A DNA stretch of 64,000 nt from positions 328,005 to 392,004 of the forward strand of contig NZ_FONH01000003.1 in the NCBI RefSeq assembly GCF_900112865.1, in the 5' to 3' direction. Source of the DNA: Dyella marensis. Lineage in GTDB: Bacteria > Pseudomonadota > Gammaproteobacteria > Xanthomonadales > Rhodanobacteraceae. The notes under the pieces are model-generated. The model saw only the letters and a program-made list of their open reading frames with translations, did no database searches and was not told the DNA's origin. The position numbers and the translations under genes were made by a program. Shown in pieces: positions 35,077 to 43,679 of this stretch (positions are counted from its first letter, which is position 1; every line of letters begins with the position of its first letter).

Positions 35077-35292
35077 ATGTCGGATGGTAATCGTGAAACC
35101 GGCACGGTGAAGTGGTTCAACGACGCCAAGGGGTTCGGCTTTATCAGCCGCGAAAACGGGCCCGATGTCTTCGTGCATTTCCGCGCGATTTCGGGGTCCG
35201 GGTTCAAGAGCCTCAAGGAAGGCCAGAAGGTCACCTTCAAGGTGGTCACCGGCCAGAAAGGGCTGCAGGCCGAAGACGTCGTGCCAGCCTGA
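35077..35292 (+). CDS. Cold-shock protein, copy 2
   Basis: 71 residues; cold-shock domain with KGFGFI and VFVHF and the family's surface aromatics. It starts [15 protein letters not shown] and is closest to copy 3. The ribosome site is GGAG (35065-35068), with a second, stronger Shine-Dalgarno-like run (AAGGGGGAGG) held in the leader hairpin loop further upstream. It is separately promoted and terminated. Confidence 0.95.
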   Translation: MSDGNRETGTVKWFNDAKGFGFISRENGPDVFVHFRAISGSGFKSLKEGQKVTFKVVTGQKGLQAEDVVPA

Positions 35293-35316
35293 AAGTCGGA
35301 TAAAAATCGTGGCGAA

Positions 35317-35350
35317 ACGAAAGCCGGGCGGCGACGCCCGGCTTTCGTTC
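35317..35350 (+). terminator. Terminator of cold-shock gene 2
   Basis: A 13-bp stem ACGAAAGCCGGGC / GCCCGGCTTTCGT with a six-base loop. The T-tract is weak (TTCTTCG). Confidence 0.75.
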
Positions 35351-35403
35351 TTCGCGCCTGCGCATCATCACTTCGCCTCGAAAAAAATCGGCTATGCTCG
35401 CCC

Positions 35404-35545
35404 CACTGTGTTTGCCAGGCCACGCGCGTGCCCGATGTCCCGGCCCATGCCTCGCATCGCTTCACCGGTTCCCTGCAGCCCAGTAAGTCGTCGGCCGCAA
35501 GGGGGAGGCTGACTTGTCTCAAATCGAGTCGATTGGAGTTAAGTC
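35404..35545 (+). promoter_or_regulatory. Long 5'UTR of the third cold-shock gene
   Basis: -10 TATGCT (35393-35398), start region CACTGTGTTTGCC (35404), about 142 nt to the ATG. The hairpin AAGTCGTCGGCC / GGCTGACTT with a GCAAGGGGGA loop lies at 35480-35520. It shows strong identity to the leader of copy 2 over its whole length. Confidence 0.65.
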
Positions 35546-35767
35546 ATGTCGGATGGTAATGGCCGTGAAACCGGCACGGTGAAATGGTTCAACGATGCCA
35601 AGGGGTTTGGCTTCATCAACAGGGGAAACGGCAAGGAGGACGTCTTCGTCCACTTCCGCGCGATCCAGGGCCAGGGCTTCAAGAGCCTCAAGGAAGGACA
35701 GACAGTGAGCTTCAAGGTGGTGCAGGGCCAGAAGGGCCTGCAGGCCGAGGAAGTGATGCCGGTCTGA
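35546..35767 (+). CDS. Cold-shock protein, copy 3
   Basis: 73 residues; a single cold-shock domain with KGFGFI and VFVHF. It carries a two-residue insertion before the RNP2 strand ([13 protein letters not shown]) compared with the other copies. The start [13 protein letters not shown] aligns with copy 2, so the two are recent duplicates. The ribosome site is GGAG (35535-35538). Confidence 0.95.
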   Translation: MSDGNGRETGTVKWFNDAKGFGFINRGNGKEDVFVHFRAIQGQGFKSLKEGQTVSFKVVQGQKGLQAEEVMPV

Positions 35768-35790
35768 TCCATGCGTAAAAACAGACCCGA

Positions 35791-35815
35791 AAAGGCCGGC
35801 GCAAGCCGGCCTTTT
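35791..35815 (+). terminator. Terminator of cold-shock gene 3
   Basis: Stem AAAGGCCGGC / GCCGGCCTTT with a GCAA loop; five T follow the GC-rich stem. Confidence 0.9.
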
Positions 35816-35880
35816 TCTTGCGCGCCGCCTGCACGGAAGCGCGTGCTAGCCTGCCGTTTTCCCCAGGGCCGGAGATCGCC

Positions 35881-36762
35881 GTGCAGGAAGCCGTCGCAGA
35901 TACACCGGCCATCGTCGTGCCTGTGGCGATCGCGGACGGAGCCCGTTCCGAACTGCTGCTGGTCCTTCCCGTGCAGGCGCCGTCGAGCCTGCTCTACTGG
36001 CTGCCGGCGATGGGCGTCGGCGCGCGGCATTACCTGCCGCTGGCGCAGGCGCTGGCCGATCGTGGCATCGCGGTGGCCTTGCACGAATGGCGCGGCATCG
36101 GTTCCAGCAACCGCCGCGCGGGGCGGCGTTGCGACTGGGGTTATCGCGAGCTGCTGCGGCAGGATCTGCCGGCCGGTGTGGCCGCGGCGCGCGAGCGTTG
36201 CCCGAATCTGCCATGCCTGCTGGGCGGCCACAGCCTGGGCGGCCAGCTCGCCTCCCTGTATGCCGGACTGCATCCGCAGGCCTTCGCCGGCCTGGCCCTG
36301 GTGGCCAGCGGTTCGCCGTACTGGCGGCGCTTCCGGCGCGGTGCGTGGATCGGCCTGGCCTATGCGCTGGCGCCCGTGCTCGCCGGGCTGGTCGGCCATC
36401 TGCCCGGCCGGCGCCTGGGCTTCGGCGGCAACGAGGCGCGCGGCGTGATCGCCGACTGGGCCCGCAGCGGCCGCACCGGCCGCTATGCCGCGGCAGGGCT
36501 GCCGGAGGACCTGGAGGCAGCCCTGGCGCGCCTGCGCCTGCCGCTGCAGGCGGTGCGCCTGCGCGACGACTGGCTGGGCCCGCAGGCCTCGCTGGACTGG
36601 CTGCTGGCGAAGATGCCGCTGGTATCGGCAAAGCGCGCCGTGCTCGATCCGGACGACCTGGGCGTGCCGGCCGATCACTTCGCCTGGATGAAGCAGCCCG
36701 CGGCGGTTGCCGCCGCCCTCGCCGACGGCCTGGCGGCGGCCGGGCGACGCGCCGGCTCTTGA
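35881..36762 (+). CDS. Alpha/beta hydrolase
   Basis: 293 residues from a GTG preceded by CCGGAGAT. The nucleophile elbow is GGHSLGGQLAS (Ser about residue 118). The oxyanion/early region is LLYWLPAMGVGARHYLPLAQALADRGIAVALHEWRGIGSSNRRAGR, and the likely catalytic His is in PADHFAWMK near the C-terminus. It resembles the YheT/serine aminopeptidase-like hydrolases annotated as predicted alpha/beta hydrolases. The substrate is unknown. Confidence 0.82.
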   Translation: MQEAVADTPAIVVPVAIADGARSELLLVLPVQAPSSLLYWLPAMGVGARHYLPLAQALADRGIAVALHEWRGIGSSNRRAGRRCDWGYRELLRQDLPAGVAAARERCPNLPCLLGGHSLGGQLASLYAGLHPQAFAGLALVASGSPYWRRFRRGAWIGLAYALAPVLAGLVGHLPGRRLGFGGNEARGVIADWARSGRTGRYAAAGLPEDLEAALARLRLPLQAVRLRDDWLGPQASLDWLLAKMPLVSAKRAVLDPDDLGVPADHFAWMKQPAAVAAALADGLAAAGRRAGS

Positions 36763-36817
36763 AGCGCGCACGATCCGCCGGCATGTCGCGGGTTCACCCC
36801 ATTCCCGGTAGGCCCCC

Positions 36818-37870
36818 ATGCAGCTGTTCACCCCGTTCACCCAGCGCGGCCTGACCCTGCGCAATCGCATCGCCGTCGCGCCGATGTGCCAGTACTCCGC
36901 CGTCGACGGCGTGCCCGACCACTGGCACCTGGTACACCTGGGCAGCCGCGCGGTCGGTGGCGCCGCGGTGGTCATCGCTGAAGCCACCGCCGTGACGGCG
37001 CAGGGCCGCATCTCGCCGCAGGACGTCGGCCTGTGGAACGACGCGCAACGCGAGGCCTGGCGTCCGATCACCCGCTTCATCGATACGCAGGGCGCGATCG
37101 CCGGCGTGCAGCTGGCGCATGCGGGACGCAAGGCCAGTTCGCAGCGTCCGTGGGAAGGCGGCGGTGCGCTGCGCGAAGGCGCGTGGGACACCGTGGCGCC
37201 CTCGGCGATCGCTTTCGACGAGGGCTGGCATACCCCGCAGGCACTGGACGCCGCCGGCCTGCGCCAGCTGGTCGAGGATTTCCGCCGCGCCGCCGAACGC
37301 GCGCTTGCCGCCGGCTTCCGCCTGGTGGAACTGCATGCCGCGCACGGCTACCTGCTGCACCAGTTCCTGTCGCCGCTGAGCAACCATCGCGAGGACGCCT
37401 ACGGCGGCAGCTTCGAGAATCGCACGCGCCTGCTGCGCGAGATCATCGCCGCCGTGCGCGAAGTGTGGCCGGCGGAACTGCCGCTGTGGGTGCGCATCTC
37501 CGCCACCGACTGGCATGAGGGCGGCTGGGACATCGAGCAGAGCGTGCGCCTGGCGCGCGAACTGCCGGCGCTGGGCGTCGATCTGGTCGACGTCTCCAGC
37601 GGCGGCCTGGTGCCGCACGTGAAGATTCCGCTCGGCCCCGGCTACCAGGTGCCGTTCGCCGCGCGCATCCGCCGCGAGGCGGGCATCGCCACCGGCGCAG
37701 TGGGCCTGATCACCGAGTCGGACCAGGCTGCGCGCATCGTCGCGCAGGACGAGGCGGACATCGTGCTGATCGCGCGCGAAAGCCTGCGCGATCCGTACTT
37801 CCCGCGCCGTGCGGCGCAGGAACTGGGTGCGTCGCTCGAGGCACCGGTGCAATATCGACGGGCTTGGTAA
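36818..37870 (+). CDS. Old yellow enzyme family NADH:flavin oxidoreductase (YqjM-like)
   Basis: 350 residues. TIM-barrel FMN enzyme blocks: LTLRNRIAVAPMCQYSAVDG at the start, GVQLAHAGRKAS with the conserved His, ELHAAHGYLLHQFLSPLSNHREDAYGGSFENRTR, and C-terminal ADIVLIARESLRDPYFPRRAAQELG. The CQYS motif near residue 26 is typical of the thermophilic-like YqjM class. It reduces activated C=C bonds with NAD(P)H. The pirin gene follows 13 bp later. Confidence 0.93.
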   Translation: MQLFTPFTQRGLTLRNRIAVAPMCQYSAVDGVPDHWHLVHLGSRAVGGAAVVIAEATAVTAQGRISPQDVGLWNDAQREAWRPITRFIDTQGAIAGVQLAHAGRKASSQRPWEGGGALREGAWDTVAPSAIAFDEGWHTPQALDAAGLRQLVEDFRRAAERALAAGFRLVELHAAHGYLLHQFLSPLSNHREDAYGGSFENRTRLLREIIAAVREVWPAELPLWVRISATDWHEGGWDIEQSVRLARELPALGVDLVDVSSGGLVPHVKIPLGPGYQVPFAARIRREAGIATGAVGLITESDQAARIVAQDEADIVLIARESLRDPYFPRRAAQELGASLEAPVQYRRAW

Positions 37871-37883
37871 AGAGGAATACCGC

Positions 37884-38759
37884 ATGGACCAGAACCCGCT
37901 GCTGATCGAAGGCCGCCTGCACGACCTGGGCGACGGCTTCACCGTGCGCCGCCTGCTGCCGGTGCTGCAGGCCCGCCACGTGGGGCCGTTCGTGTTCTTC
38001 GACTTGATGGGCCCGGCGGATTTCGCGCCGGGCAAGGGTATGGACGTGCGCCCGCATCCGCATATCGGCCTGGCCACGGTGACCTGGCTGTTCGACGGCG
38101 CGATCCGCCATCGCGACAGCGTCGGCAGCCTGGCCGACATCCGTCCCGGCGAGGTGAACTGGATGACCGCCGGCCGCGGCATCGCGCACTCCGAACGCAC
38201 GCCGCCGGAGCAGCGCCGCGACGGCCAGCGCATGCACGGCGTGCAGGTGTGGGTGGCGCTGCCGCAGCACGACGAAGAAGTGGAGCCGGAGTTCCACCAC
38301 CACGGCGCCGACGCGCTGCCGCGCATCTGCCGCCCCGGCGCCGAGCTGGTGCTGATCGCCGGCACGGCATACGGCGAGCGCTCGCCGGTCAAAGTGTTCG
38401 CACCGATGTTCTTCATCGAGGCGACGCTCGAGGCGGGTGCCGAACTGGCCTGGCCGGAGGAACATATCGAGCGTGGCGTGTGCGTGATCGATGGCGAAGT
38501 GAGCTGGGGCGAACTCACCGTGCCGGCTGCCCACACGGCGGTGCAGAGCGGCGATACCGCCGCACCGCTGAAGGCCGCCGTGCGCAGCCGCGTGATGCTG
38601 TTCGGCGGCGCGCCGCTGGATGGCGAGCGGCATCTGTGGTGGAACTTCGTGTCCAGCCGCAAGGAGCGCATCGAGCAGGCCAAGCTCGAGTGGCAGGAAC
38701 AACGCTACGGCAAGGTGGCGGGCGACGAGCTGGAATTCATTCCGCTGCCGACGCGCTGA
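37884..38759 (+). CDS. Pirin family protein
   Basis: 291 residues of a two-cupin fold. Metal ligands are in VRPHPHIGLATVTWLFDG (two His) and WMTAGRGIAHSERTP (His and Glu), as in human pirin and E. coli YhhW, some of which are quercetinases. An AGAGGAA site precedes the ATG. It is 13 bp downstream of the old-yellow-enzyme gene and so probably in its operon; the pairing suggests a role in redox handling of quinones or electrophiles, which is inferred. Confidence 0.92.
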   Translation: MDQNPLLIEGRLHDLGDGFTVRRLLPVLQARHVGPFVFFDLMGPADFAPGKGMDVRPHPHIGLATVTWLFDGAIRHRDSVGSLADIRPGEVNWMTAGRGIAHSERTPPEQRRDGQRMHGVQVWVALPQHDEEVEPEFHHHGADALPRICRPGAELVLIAGTAYGERSPVKVFAPMFFIEATLEAGAELAWPEEHIERGVCVIDGEVSWGELTVPAAHTAVQSGDTAAPLKAAVRSRVMLFGGAPLDGERHLWWNFVSSRKERIEQAKLEWQEQRYGKVAGDELEFIPLPTR

Positions 38760-38840
38760 TGCTGCGGGCGCGCATGCGCCCGCACTGGGGCGGCGCTAGG
38801 CTGCCCCGGCCGCGCCAGGAAATCTTCGAGGGAACCGCCC

Positions 38841-39143
38841 ATGTCCGGCTTCGCCAGCTTCCGCGAGTTCTACCCGTTCTATCTGGGCGAACACAGCGAT
38901 GTGAATTGCCGGCGCATGCATTTCGCCGGCAGCACGCTGGTACTGGCGGTGATCGCGCTGGCGGTGACTACCGGCCACCTGGCCTGGCTATGGCTGGTGC
39001 CCGTCGCCGGCTATGGCTTCGCCTGGGTCGGGCATTTCGCCTTCGAGAAGAACCGGCCGGCCACGTTCCGCCATCCGCTCTACAGCCTGATGGGCGACTG
39101 GGTGATGTACTGGGACGTGCTGCGGGGCAGAGTCAAACTGTAG
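38841..39143 (+). CDS. Mpo1-like (DUF962) small membrane protein
   Basis: 100 residues with two to three membrane helices. The start SGFASFREFYPFYLGEHSDVNCRRMHFAGSTLVL and the end HPLYSLMGDWVMYWDVLRGRV match the DUF962/Mpo1 family. The conserved His residues bind iron in yeast Mpo1, a 2-hydroxy fatty acid dioxygenase. Its stop codon TAG (39141-39143) is part of a REP element. Confidence 0.82.
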   Translation: MSGFASFREFYPFYLGEHSDVNCRRMHFAGSTLVLAVIALAVTTGHLAWLWLVPVAGYGFAWVGHFAFEKNRPATFRHPLYSLMGDWVMYWDVLRGRVKL

Positions 39144-39228
39144 GTTGGGGTGAGCGACAGCGAACCCCAACGTCGCTGCATCGACGAGGCTCATGTTGGG
39201 GTTCGCCTGTGGCTCACCCCAACCTACG
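39140..39228. repeat. GTAG-type REP dimer, copy 3
   Basis: GTAGGTTGGGGTGAGC left arm, spacer of about 25 bp, inverted right arm ending CACCCCAACCTAC. The left arm begins at the stop codon of the Mpo1-like gene. The right end lies about 10 bp before the stop of the opposing cytochrome gene. Confidence 0.9.
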
Positions 39229-39237
39229 CCGGTTCTC

Positions 39238-39627
39238 TCAGCGGTATTTCTGATGGCAGGACTGGCAGGTCTCGCCCACCGGCTTGAGCGCGGCGGCCAG
39301 CGCGGCGCAGTCGGCCGGAGCGGCGTGCACGGCGGCCTGCAGGCGCGTGTGCAGCTGGTTCGCTTCGTCGATGAAGCCCTGGTCGACCCCGGGAAAGGCC
39401 GGGACGATGTCGCTGGAGGTGGACAGCAGCCGCTGCAGGTGCTCACTGTTCGCCGCCGCCTCGCAGCGCTGGCCCTTGACCGCATTGCGCAGGGCGCCGG
39501 AGTGGTGGGCCATCACGTCCATCACCGCACGTGGAAACGGGTTGCGTTGGTTCAGGGCGTTCATCGCGAACACGGTGCCGACGATGCCGATGGCCAGGCC
39601 GAGGACGATCAGAAGTACTGCACGCAT
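39238..39627 (-). CDS. Cytochrome c'-like small c-type cytochrome
   Basis: 129 residues. An N-terminal hydrophobic helix (residues 4-22, signal or membrane anchor) is followed by a helical domain. The heme motif CQSCHQKYR is at the very C-terminus. Heme near the C-terminus followed by Tyr-Arg is typical of the class II cytochrome c'/c-556 fold. It probably acts in periplasmic electron transfer or gas binding; the partner is unknown. Confidence 0.82.
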   Translation of the reverse strand: MRAVLLIVLGLAIGIVGTVFAMNALNQRNPFPRAVMDVMAHHSGALRNAVKGQRCEAAANSEHLQRLLSTSSDIVPAFPGVDQGFIDEANQLHTRLQAAVHAAPADCAALAAALKPVGETCQSCHQKYR

Positions 39628-39781
39628 GCCTTTGTCTATCCGCTGGTGGAACGAATCGTTCGCGAGGTTAGCACGGCCACTCGCGGCGCCCGCCGCTCGC
39701 TCCCGCTAAAATGGCGCGCTTTACGCCGTCGATGACCCATCCCATGTATCCGACACTTTCGAACCGCCGCGGAGCGCGCGC

Positions 39782-40579
39782 ATGAACGACGTGGCTTTTC
39801 CCGCCGAACGCTTCCAGGGCGTCGAGCGCCTGTACGGCGTGGGCAGCGTGGAGCGCCTGCGGCAGGCGCATGTCTGCGTGATCGGCATCGGCGGCGTCGG
39901 CTCCTGGGCGGCCGAGGCGCTGGCGCGCAGCGGCGTGGGGCGGCTCACCCTGATCGATGCCGACGAGGTCTGCGTCTCCAACACCAACCGCCAGCTGCAT
40001 GCGCTGGACGGCGAGTACGGCAAGCCCAAGGTGGAGGTGATCGCCGCGCGTGCGCGGGCGATCAATCCGGCGATCCAGGTCGACGCGATCGAGCGCTTCC
40101 TCACGCCCTCCACCCTGGACGAGCTGCTGGACCGCGGCTACGACGTGGTGCTCGACGCCTGCGACGCCTTCCGCGTCAAGCTCGAAGCGATCGCCTGGTG
40201 CCGCCGCCGCAAGCTGCCGATGGTGAGCGTGGGCTCGGCCGGCGGCCGCACCGATCCGACCATGATCCGCGTGCGCGACTTGTCGCGCACCGAGCACGAC
40301 GCCATGTTCAGCCTGATCCGCAAGAAGCTCCGCCAGGACTTCGGCTTTCCGCGCAATCCCGACCGCTACTTCGGCGTGTCGGCGGTGTATTCGCTGCAGA
40401 ACGTGCAGTACCCGCAGCCGGACGGCACCGTCTGCGGCACGCGGCCGCCGGGCGGCGATGCCTTGAACCTGGCCTGCGGTGGCGGCCTGGGCGCGGCCAC
40501 GCATGTCACCGGCGTGTTTGCGTTCGCCGCGGCGGGCAAGGTGTTGGAGAAAGTGCTGGAGAAGAAACCCGCGGCCTGA
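39782..40579 (+). CDS. tcdA: tRNA threonylcarbamoyladenosine dehydratase
   Basis: 265 residues of the ThiF/E1-like family. The ATP site is VCVIGIGGVGSWAAEALARSGVGRLTLIDADEVCVSNTNRQLHAL, followed by the middle DACDAFRVKLEAIAWCRRRKLPMVSVG and PTMIRVRDLSRTEHDAM. It closes t6A37 of ANN-decoding tRNAs into cyclic ct6A, usually with the CsdA/CsdE sulfur relay. Length and motifs match E. coli TcdA (CsdL). The ATG has a GGAG upstream. Confidence 0.92.
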   Translation: MNDVAFPAERFQGVERLYGVGSVERLRQAHVCVIGIGGVGSWAAEALARSGVGRLTLIDADEVCVSNTNRQLHALDGEYGKPKVEVIAARARAINPAIQVDAIERFLTPSTLDELLDRGYDVVLDACDAFRVKLEAIAWCRRRKLPMVSVGSAGGRTDPTMIRVRDLSRTEHDAMFSLIRKKLRQDFGFPRNPDRYFGVSAVYSLQNVQYPQPDGTVCGTRPPGGDALNLACGGGLGAATHVTGVFAFAAAGKVLEKVLEKKPAA

Positions 40580-40609
40580 AACGTAGCGCGGCGTTCGAGG
40601 TTCCCTCAC

Positions 40610-40744
40610 CGTCATCCCGGCGCAGGCCGGGATCCAGTGGCGATATCGCTCGATTGTCGGTGCAGCGCCTGGAGGCGGCTATCAAACGTGGCGACTGCGA
40701 TGCGGCGTGGTCGCTACTGGGTCCCGGCCTGCGCCGGGATGACG
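40610..40744. repeat. Inverted pair of REP-like repeats (GTCATCCCGG variant)
   Basis: GTCATCCCGGCGCAGGCCGG is followed by ATCCAGTGGCG, and the inverted copy ends in CCGGGATGAC. It is the same family as 22346-22481. It occupies the gap between the convergent tcdA and phaB-like genes. Confidence 0.85.
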
Positions 40745-40792
40745 GCCTCATATGGCGCGTTTAAGTCGACGGATGGCGTCGAGCCTCAGCTC

Positions 40793-41533
40793 TTACCACC
40801 CCATGTAGTGCCCGCCGTTGATCGCCAGGTTGGTGCCGGTGATCCACGCCGCTTCCTCGCCGGTAAGGAAAGCCACCGCATGGGCGATCTCCTCCGGCTT
40901 GCCCAGGCGGCCGACCGGGATCTGCGCCACGATCTTCTCGCGGACTTCCTCCGGCACCGCCATCACCATGTCGGTGGCGACGTAGCCGGGCGAGACGGTG
41001 TTCACCGTGATGCCGAACTTGGCGTTCTCCTGCGCCAGCGAAATGGTGAAGCCGTGCATGCCGGCCTTGGCCGCGGCGTAGTTGGCCTGGCCGTACTGGC
41101 CCTTCTGGCCGTTGATCGAGCTGATCTGCACGATGCGGCCCCACTTGCGCCCGCGCATGCCGTCGATCACCGGGCGGGTGACGTTGAAGCAGGCGTTGAG
41201 GTTGGTGTTCACCACGTCCGTCCACTGCTGGTAGCTCATCTTGTGGAAGGTGGTGTCGCGGGTGATGCCGGCGTTGTTGACCAGGATCTCGACCGCGCCG
41301 AGCTTCGACTCGAGCTCGCGCACCATGGCTTCGCAGGAAGCCGGGTCGGACACGTCGCCCTGCACCATGGCCACCTCGATGCCTTCCTGCGCGATCGCGG
41401 CGCGCCACGCGTCAGCCCTGGCCGGGTCGCGATAATTGGTGGCGACGCGATGCCCTTGGCGAGCCAGATACCGAACGATGGCGGTGCCGATGCCGCCCGT
41501 GCCACCCGTGACCAATGCCGTGCGCTGCGTCAT
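40793..41533 (-). CDS. phaB: Acetoacetyl-CoA reductase (PhaB/PhbB)
   Basis: 246 residues, a short-chain dehydrogenase. The cofactor loop is LVTGGTGGIGTAIVRYLARQGHRVATNYRDPARA, the catalytic Ser is in VQISSINGQKGQYGQANYAAAKAG together with Tyr and Lys (YxxxK), and there is NNAGITRDTTFHKM. The block NGQKGQYGQ is typical of PhaB. It reduces acetoacetyl-CoA to (R)-3-hydroxybutyryl-CoA with NADPH for polyhydroxybutyrate. A GGAGATAAAGG site precedes the ATG. No phaA or phaC is visible in this window. Confidence 0.9.
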   Translation of the reverse strand: MTQRTALVTGGTGGIGTAIVRYLARQGHRVATNYRDPARADAWRAAIAQEGIEVAMVQGDVSDPASCEAMVRELESKLGAVEILVNNAGITRDTTFHKMSYQQWTDVVNTNLNACFNVTRPVIDGMRGRKWGRIVQISSINGQKGQYGQANYAAAKAGMHGFTISLAQENAKFGITVNTVSPGYVATDMVMAVPEEVREKIVAQIPVGRLGKPEEIAHAVAFLTGEEAAWITGTNLAINGGHYMGW

Positions 41534-41708
41534 GCCTTTATCTCCATAGATCCGCGATGAGAGCCGTGAAACCCGATCCCGCCTGCCCGCGCCATGTTGA
41601 AGGGGAAACATGGCAATTCGTCTACGCGGGGACGCCGCCGTGCAGGTGATGCGCCGGGGCTTGGCGGCTCGGTCTTTATAGCGGTTTATGCCGCCAGACG
41701 TTAGCGCT

Positions 41709-42575
41709 TCAAGAGGCCGGTCGTTCGCTGCAGTGCGGCAAACGCGCGGGATCGAAATGCGCGAGCGCCTGGGACAGCAAGGCGTCGGGATGGTTCGCTG
41801 ACGCATCGACCGGAAGATCGAGAAAGTGCAGGGCACGTTGCAGCGCGGGCAGCGGGTCGCGCGGATCCACCGGATGCGCGTTTTCGGACTTCGAGAGCTT
41901 GCGCCCATCTGCATCCACCGCCAGCGGCAGATGCAGGTAGGCAGGCGTCGGCAGGCCCAGGCAGCGCTGCAGCCAGAGTTGCCGCGCGGTCGAGTCCAGC
42001 AGGTCGTTGCCGCGCACCACCTCGGTCACGCCCTGCCAGGCGTCGTCCACCGCGCAGGCCAGCTGGTAGGCGTAGAAGCCTTCCACGCGCTTGATCACGA
42101 AATCGCCGGCAGCCTGGCGCAGGTTCTGTCGCTGCGGGCCCTGCAGGCGATCCACGAAGGCGATCTCAAGATCCGGCGCGCGCAGGCGCCAGGCCGGTGC
42201 GCGGGATGGGTCCGGCGATGCGACGCAATGTCCGTCGCGATGCATGCCGCCGGCCGCGGCGAGGTCGGCGCGGCTGCACCAGCAGGGGAACACCTGGTCG
42301 TGGTCGCGCAGCCGCTGGAATGCCGCTTCGTAAGCGTCAAGCCGATGTGATTGGAACAGCACCGGCTCGTCGGCGGCCAGGCCGAAGGCGGGCAGGGCGT
42401 CGAGGATGTCGCGCGCCGAACCGGGCACCTCGCGCGGCGGGTCGATGTCCTCCATGCGCAGCAGCCAGCGGCCGCCCGCATGGCGCGCGCACAGCCAGCT
42501 GGCCACGGCGGCGACGAGGGAACCGAAGTGGAGCCGGCCGGTCGGAGAGGGGGCGAAGCGTCCGCGATAAGTCAT
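41709..42575 (-). CDS. gluQ: Glutamyl-Q tRNA(Asp) synthetase
   Basis: 288 residues. It resembles the catalytic half of glutamyl-tRNA synthetase without the anticodon domain. HIGH-like FAPSPTGRLHFGSL (residues 8-20), FPCWCSRADL with the zinc cysteines, and KMSKS-like RKLSKSENA. It attaches glutamate to queuosine at position 34 of tRNA(Asp). In many gammaproteobacteria it sits next to dksA; here dksA is not visible. Confidence 0.93.
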   Translation of the reverse strand: MTYRGRFAPSPTGRLHFGSLVAAVASWLCARHAGGRWLLRMEDIDPPREVPGSARDILDALPAFGLAADEPVLFQSHRLDAYEAAFQRLRDHDQVFPCWCSRADLAAAGGMHRDGHCVASPDPSRAPAWRLRAPDLEIAFVDRLQGPQRQNLRQAAGDFVIKRVEGFYAYQLACAVDDAWQGVTEVVRGNDLLDSTARQLWLQRCLGLPTPAYLHLPLAVDADGRKLSKSENAHPVDPRDPLPALQRALHFLDLPVDASANHPDALLSQALAHFDPARLPHCSERPAS

Positions 42576-42691
42576 CGAGCCATTGTACGGGCGGTGCCAG
42601 GCCCGCTCTTGAAACCTGCGCGCCTCGCCACGATTTCCTACGATGCGGCCCGGCCGCATTCCCCTTTTCATGACTGCCCAGAGAGACAGCC

Positions 42692-43582
42692 ATGCGTCGC
42701 ATCGCACTGTTCCTGCTTACCAATATCGCCGTCCTGTTCCTGCTCAGCATCGTGTGCCGGCTGCTCGGCATCGATCAGTGGGCCGCCTCGCGCGGACTCG
42801 GCGGCATGACCGGGCTGCTGATCTATGCCGCGGTATTCGGCATGGGCGGCGCCTTCATCTCGCTGGCCATCTCCAAGTGGACGGCGAAAATGTCCACCGG
42901 CGCCCGGGTGATCGAGCAGCCGCAGAACGAGGCCGAGCGCTGGCTGCTCGACACCGTGCGCCGCCACGCGCAGAACGCCGGCATCAGCATGCCGGAGGTG
43001 GCGATCTACGACGCGCCGGAAATGAACGCCTTCGCCACCGGCATGACCAGGAACAGCTCGCTGGTGGCGGTCAGCACCGGCCTGCTGCAGCAGATGGACC
43101 GCGAGCAGGTCTCGGCCGTGCTCGGCCATGAGATCGGCCACGTCGCCAACGGCGACATGGTCACCCTGACCCTGATCCAGGGCGTGCTGAATACCCTGGT
43201 GATCCTGGCGGCGCGCCTGGTCGGCCGTGCGGTGGACAGCTGGATGTCCGGCGGGCGCGACCGCGAGGGCGGCGGCGGCATCGGCTATTTCGTGTCGGTG
43301 ATGGTGCTGCAGCTGGTGTTCGGCCTGTTCGCCTCGATGATCGTGATGGCCTTCTCGCGCTGGCGCGAGTTCCGCGCCGACAAGGCGGGCGCCCAGCTGG
43401 CCGGTCGCGGTTCGATGATCTCGGCCCTGCAGCGCCTGCAGGCCAACCACGGCGAGAGCACGCTGCCGCAGACCATGGCCGCGTTCGGCATCGCCGGCCA
43501 CCTGGCCACGGGCCTGCAGCGCCTGTTCATGAGCCACCCGCCGCTGGAAGAGCGCATCGCCGCGCTGCAGCAGCAGGGCTGA
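42692..43582 (+). CDS. htpX: Membrane zinc protease HtpX
   Basis: 296 residues with four hydrophobic segments. The active site is HEIGH (His146, Glu147, His150), and a third zinc ligand is in FSRWREFRADKAGA (about 227). It degrades misfolded inner-membrane proteins with FtsH. It lies just upstream of htpG, separated by a strong terminator, so the two heat-shock genes neighbour each other but are probably transcribed separately. Confidence 0.95.
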   Translation: MRRIALFLLTNIAVLFLLSIVCRLLGIDQWAASRGLGGMTGLLIYAAVFGMGGAFISLAISKWTAKMSTGARVIEQPQNEAERWLLDTVRRHAQNAGISMPEVAIYDAPEMNAFATGMTRNSSLVAVSTGLLQQMDREQVSAVLGHEIGHVANGDMVTLTLIQGVLNTLVILAARLVGRAVDSWMSGGRDREGGGGIGYFVSVMVLQLVFGLFASMIVMAFSRWREFRADKAGAQLAGRGSMISALQRLQANHGESTLPQTMAAFGIAGHLATGLQRLFMSHPPLEERIAALQQQG

Positions 43583-43598
43583 GCACCATGTTTTCTCC

Positions 43599-43640
43599 GG
43601 GAGGCGGGCGCGCGGCGCCCGCCTCCCTTGTTATTGTTCG
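43599..43640 (+). terminator. Terminator between htpX and htpG
   Basis: A 13-bp stem GGGAGGCGGGCGC / GCGCCCGCCTCCC with a three-base turn, followed by TTGTTATTGTT. Confidence 0.85.
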
Positions 43641-43679
43641 ACCCCACCTCCGTCAGCCATCCACGCCACGAGCGCGTCC

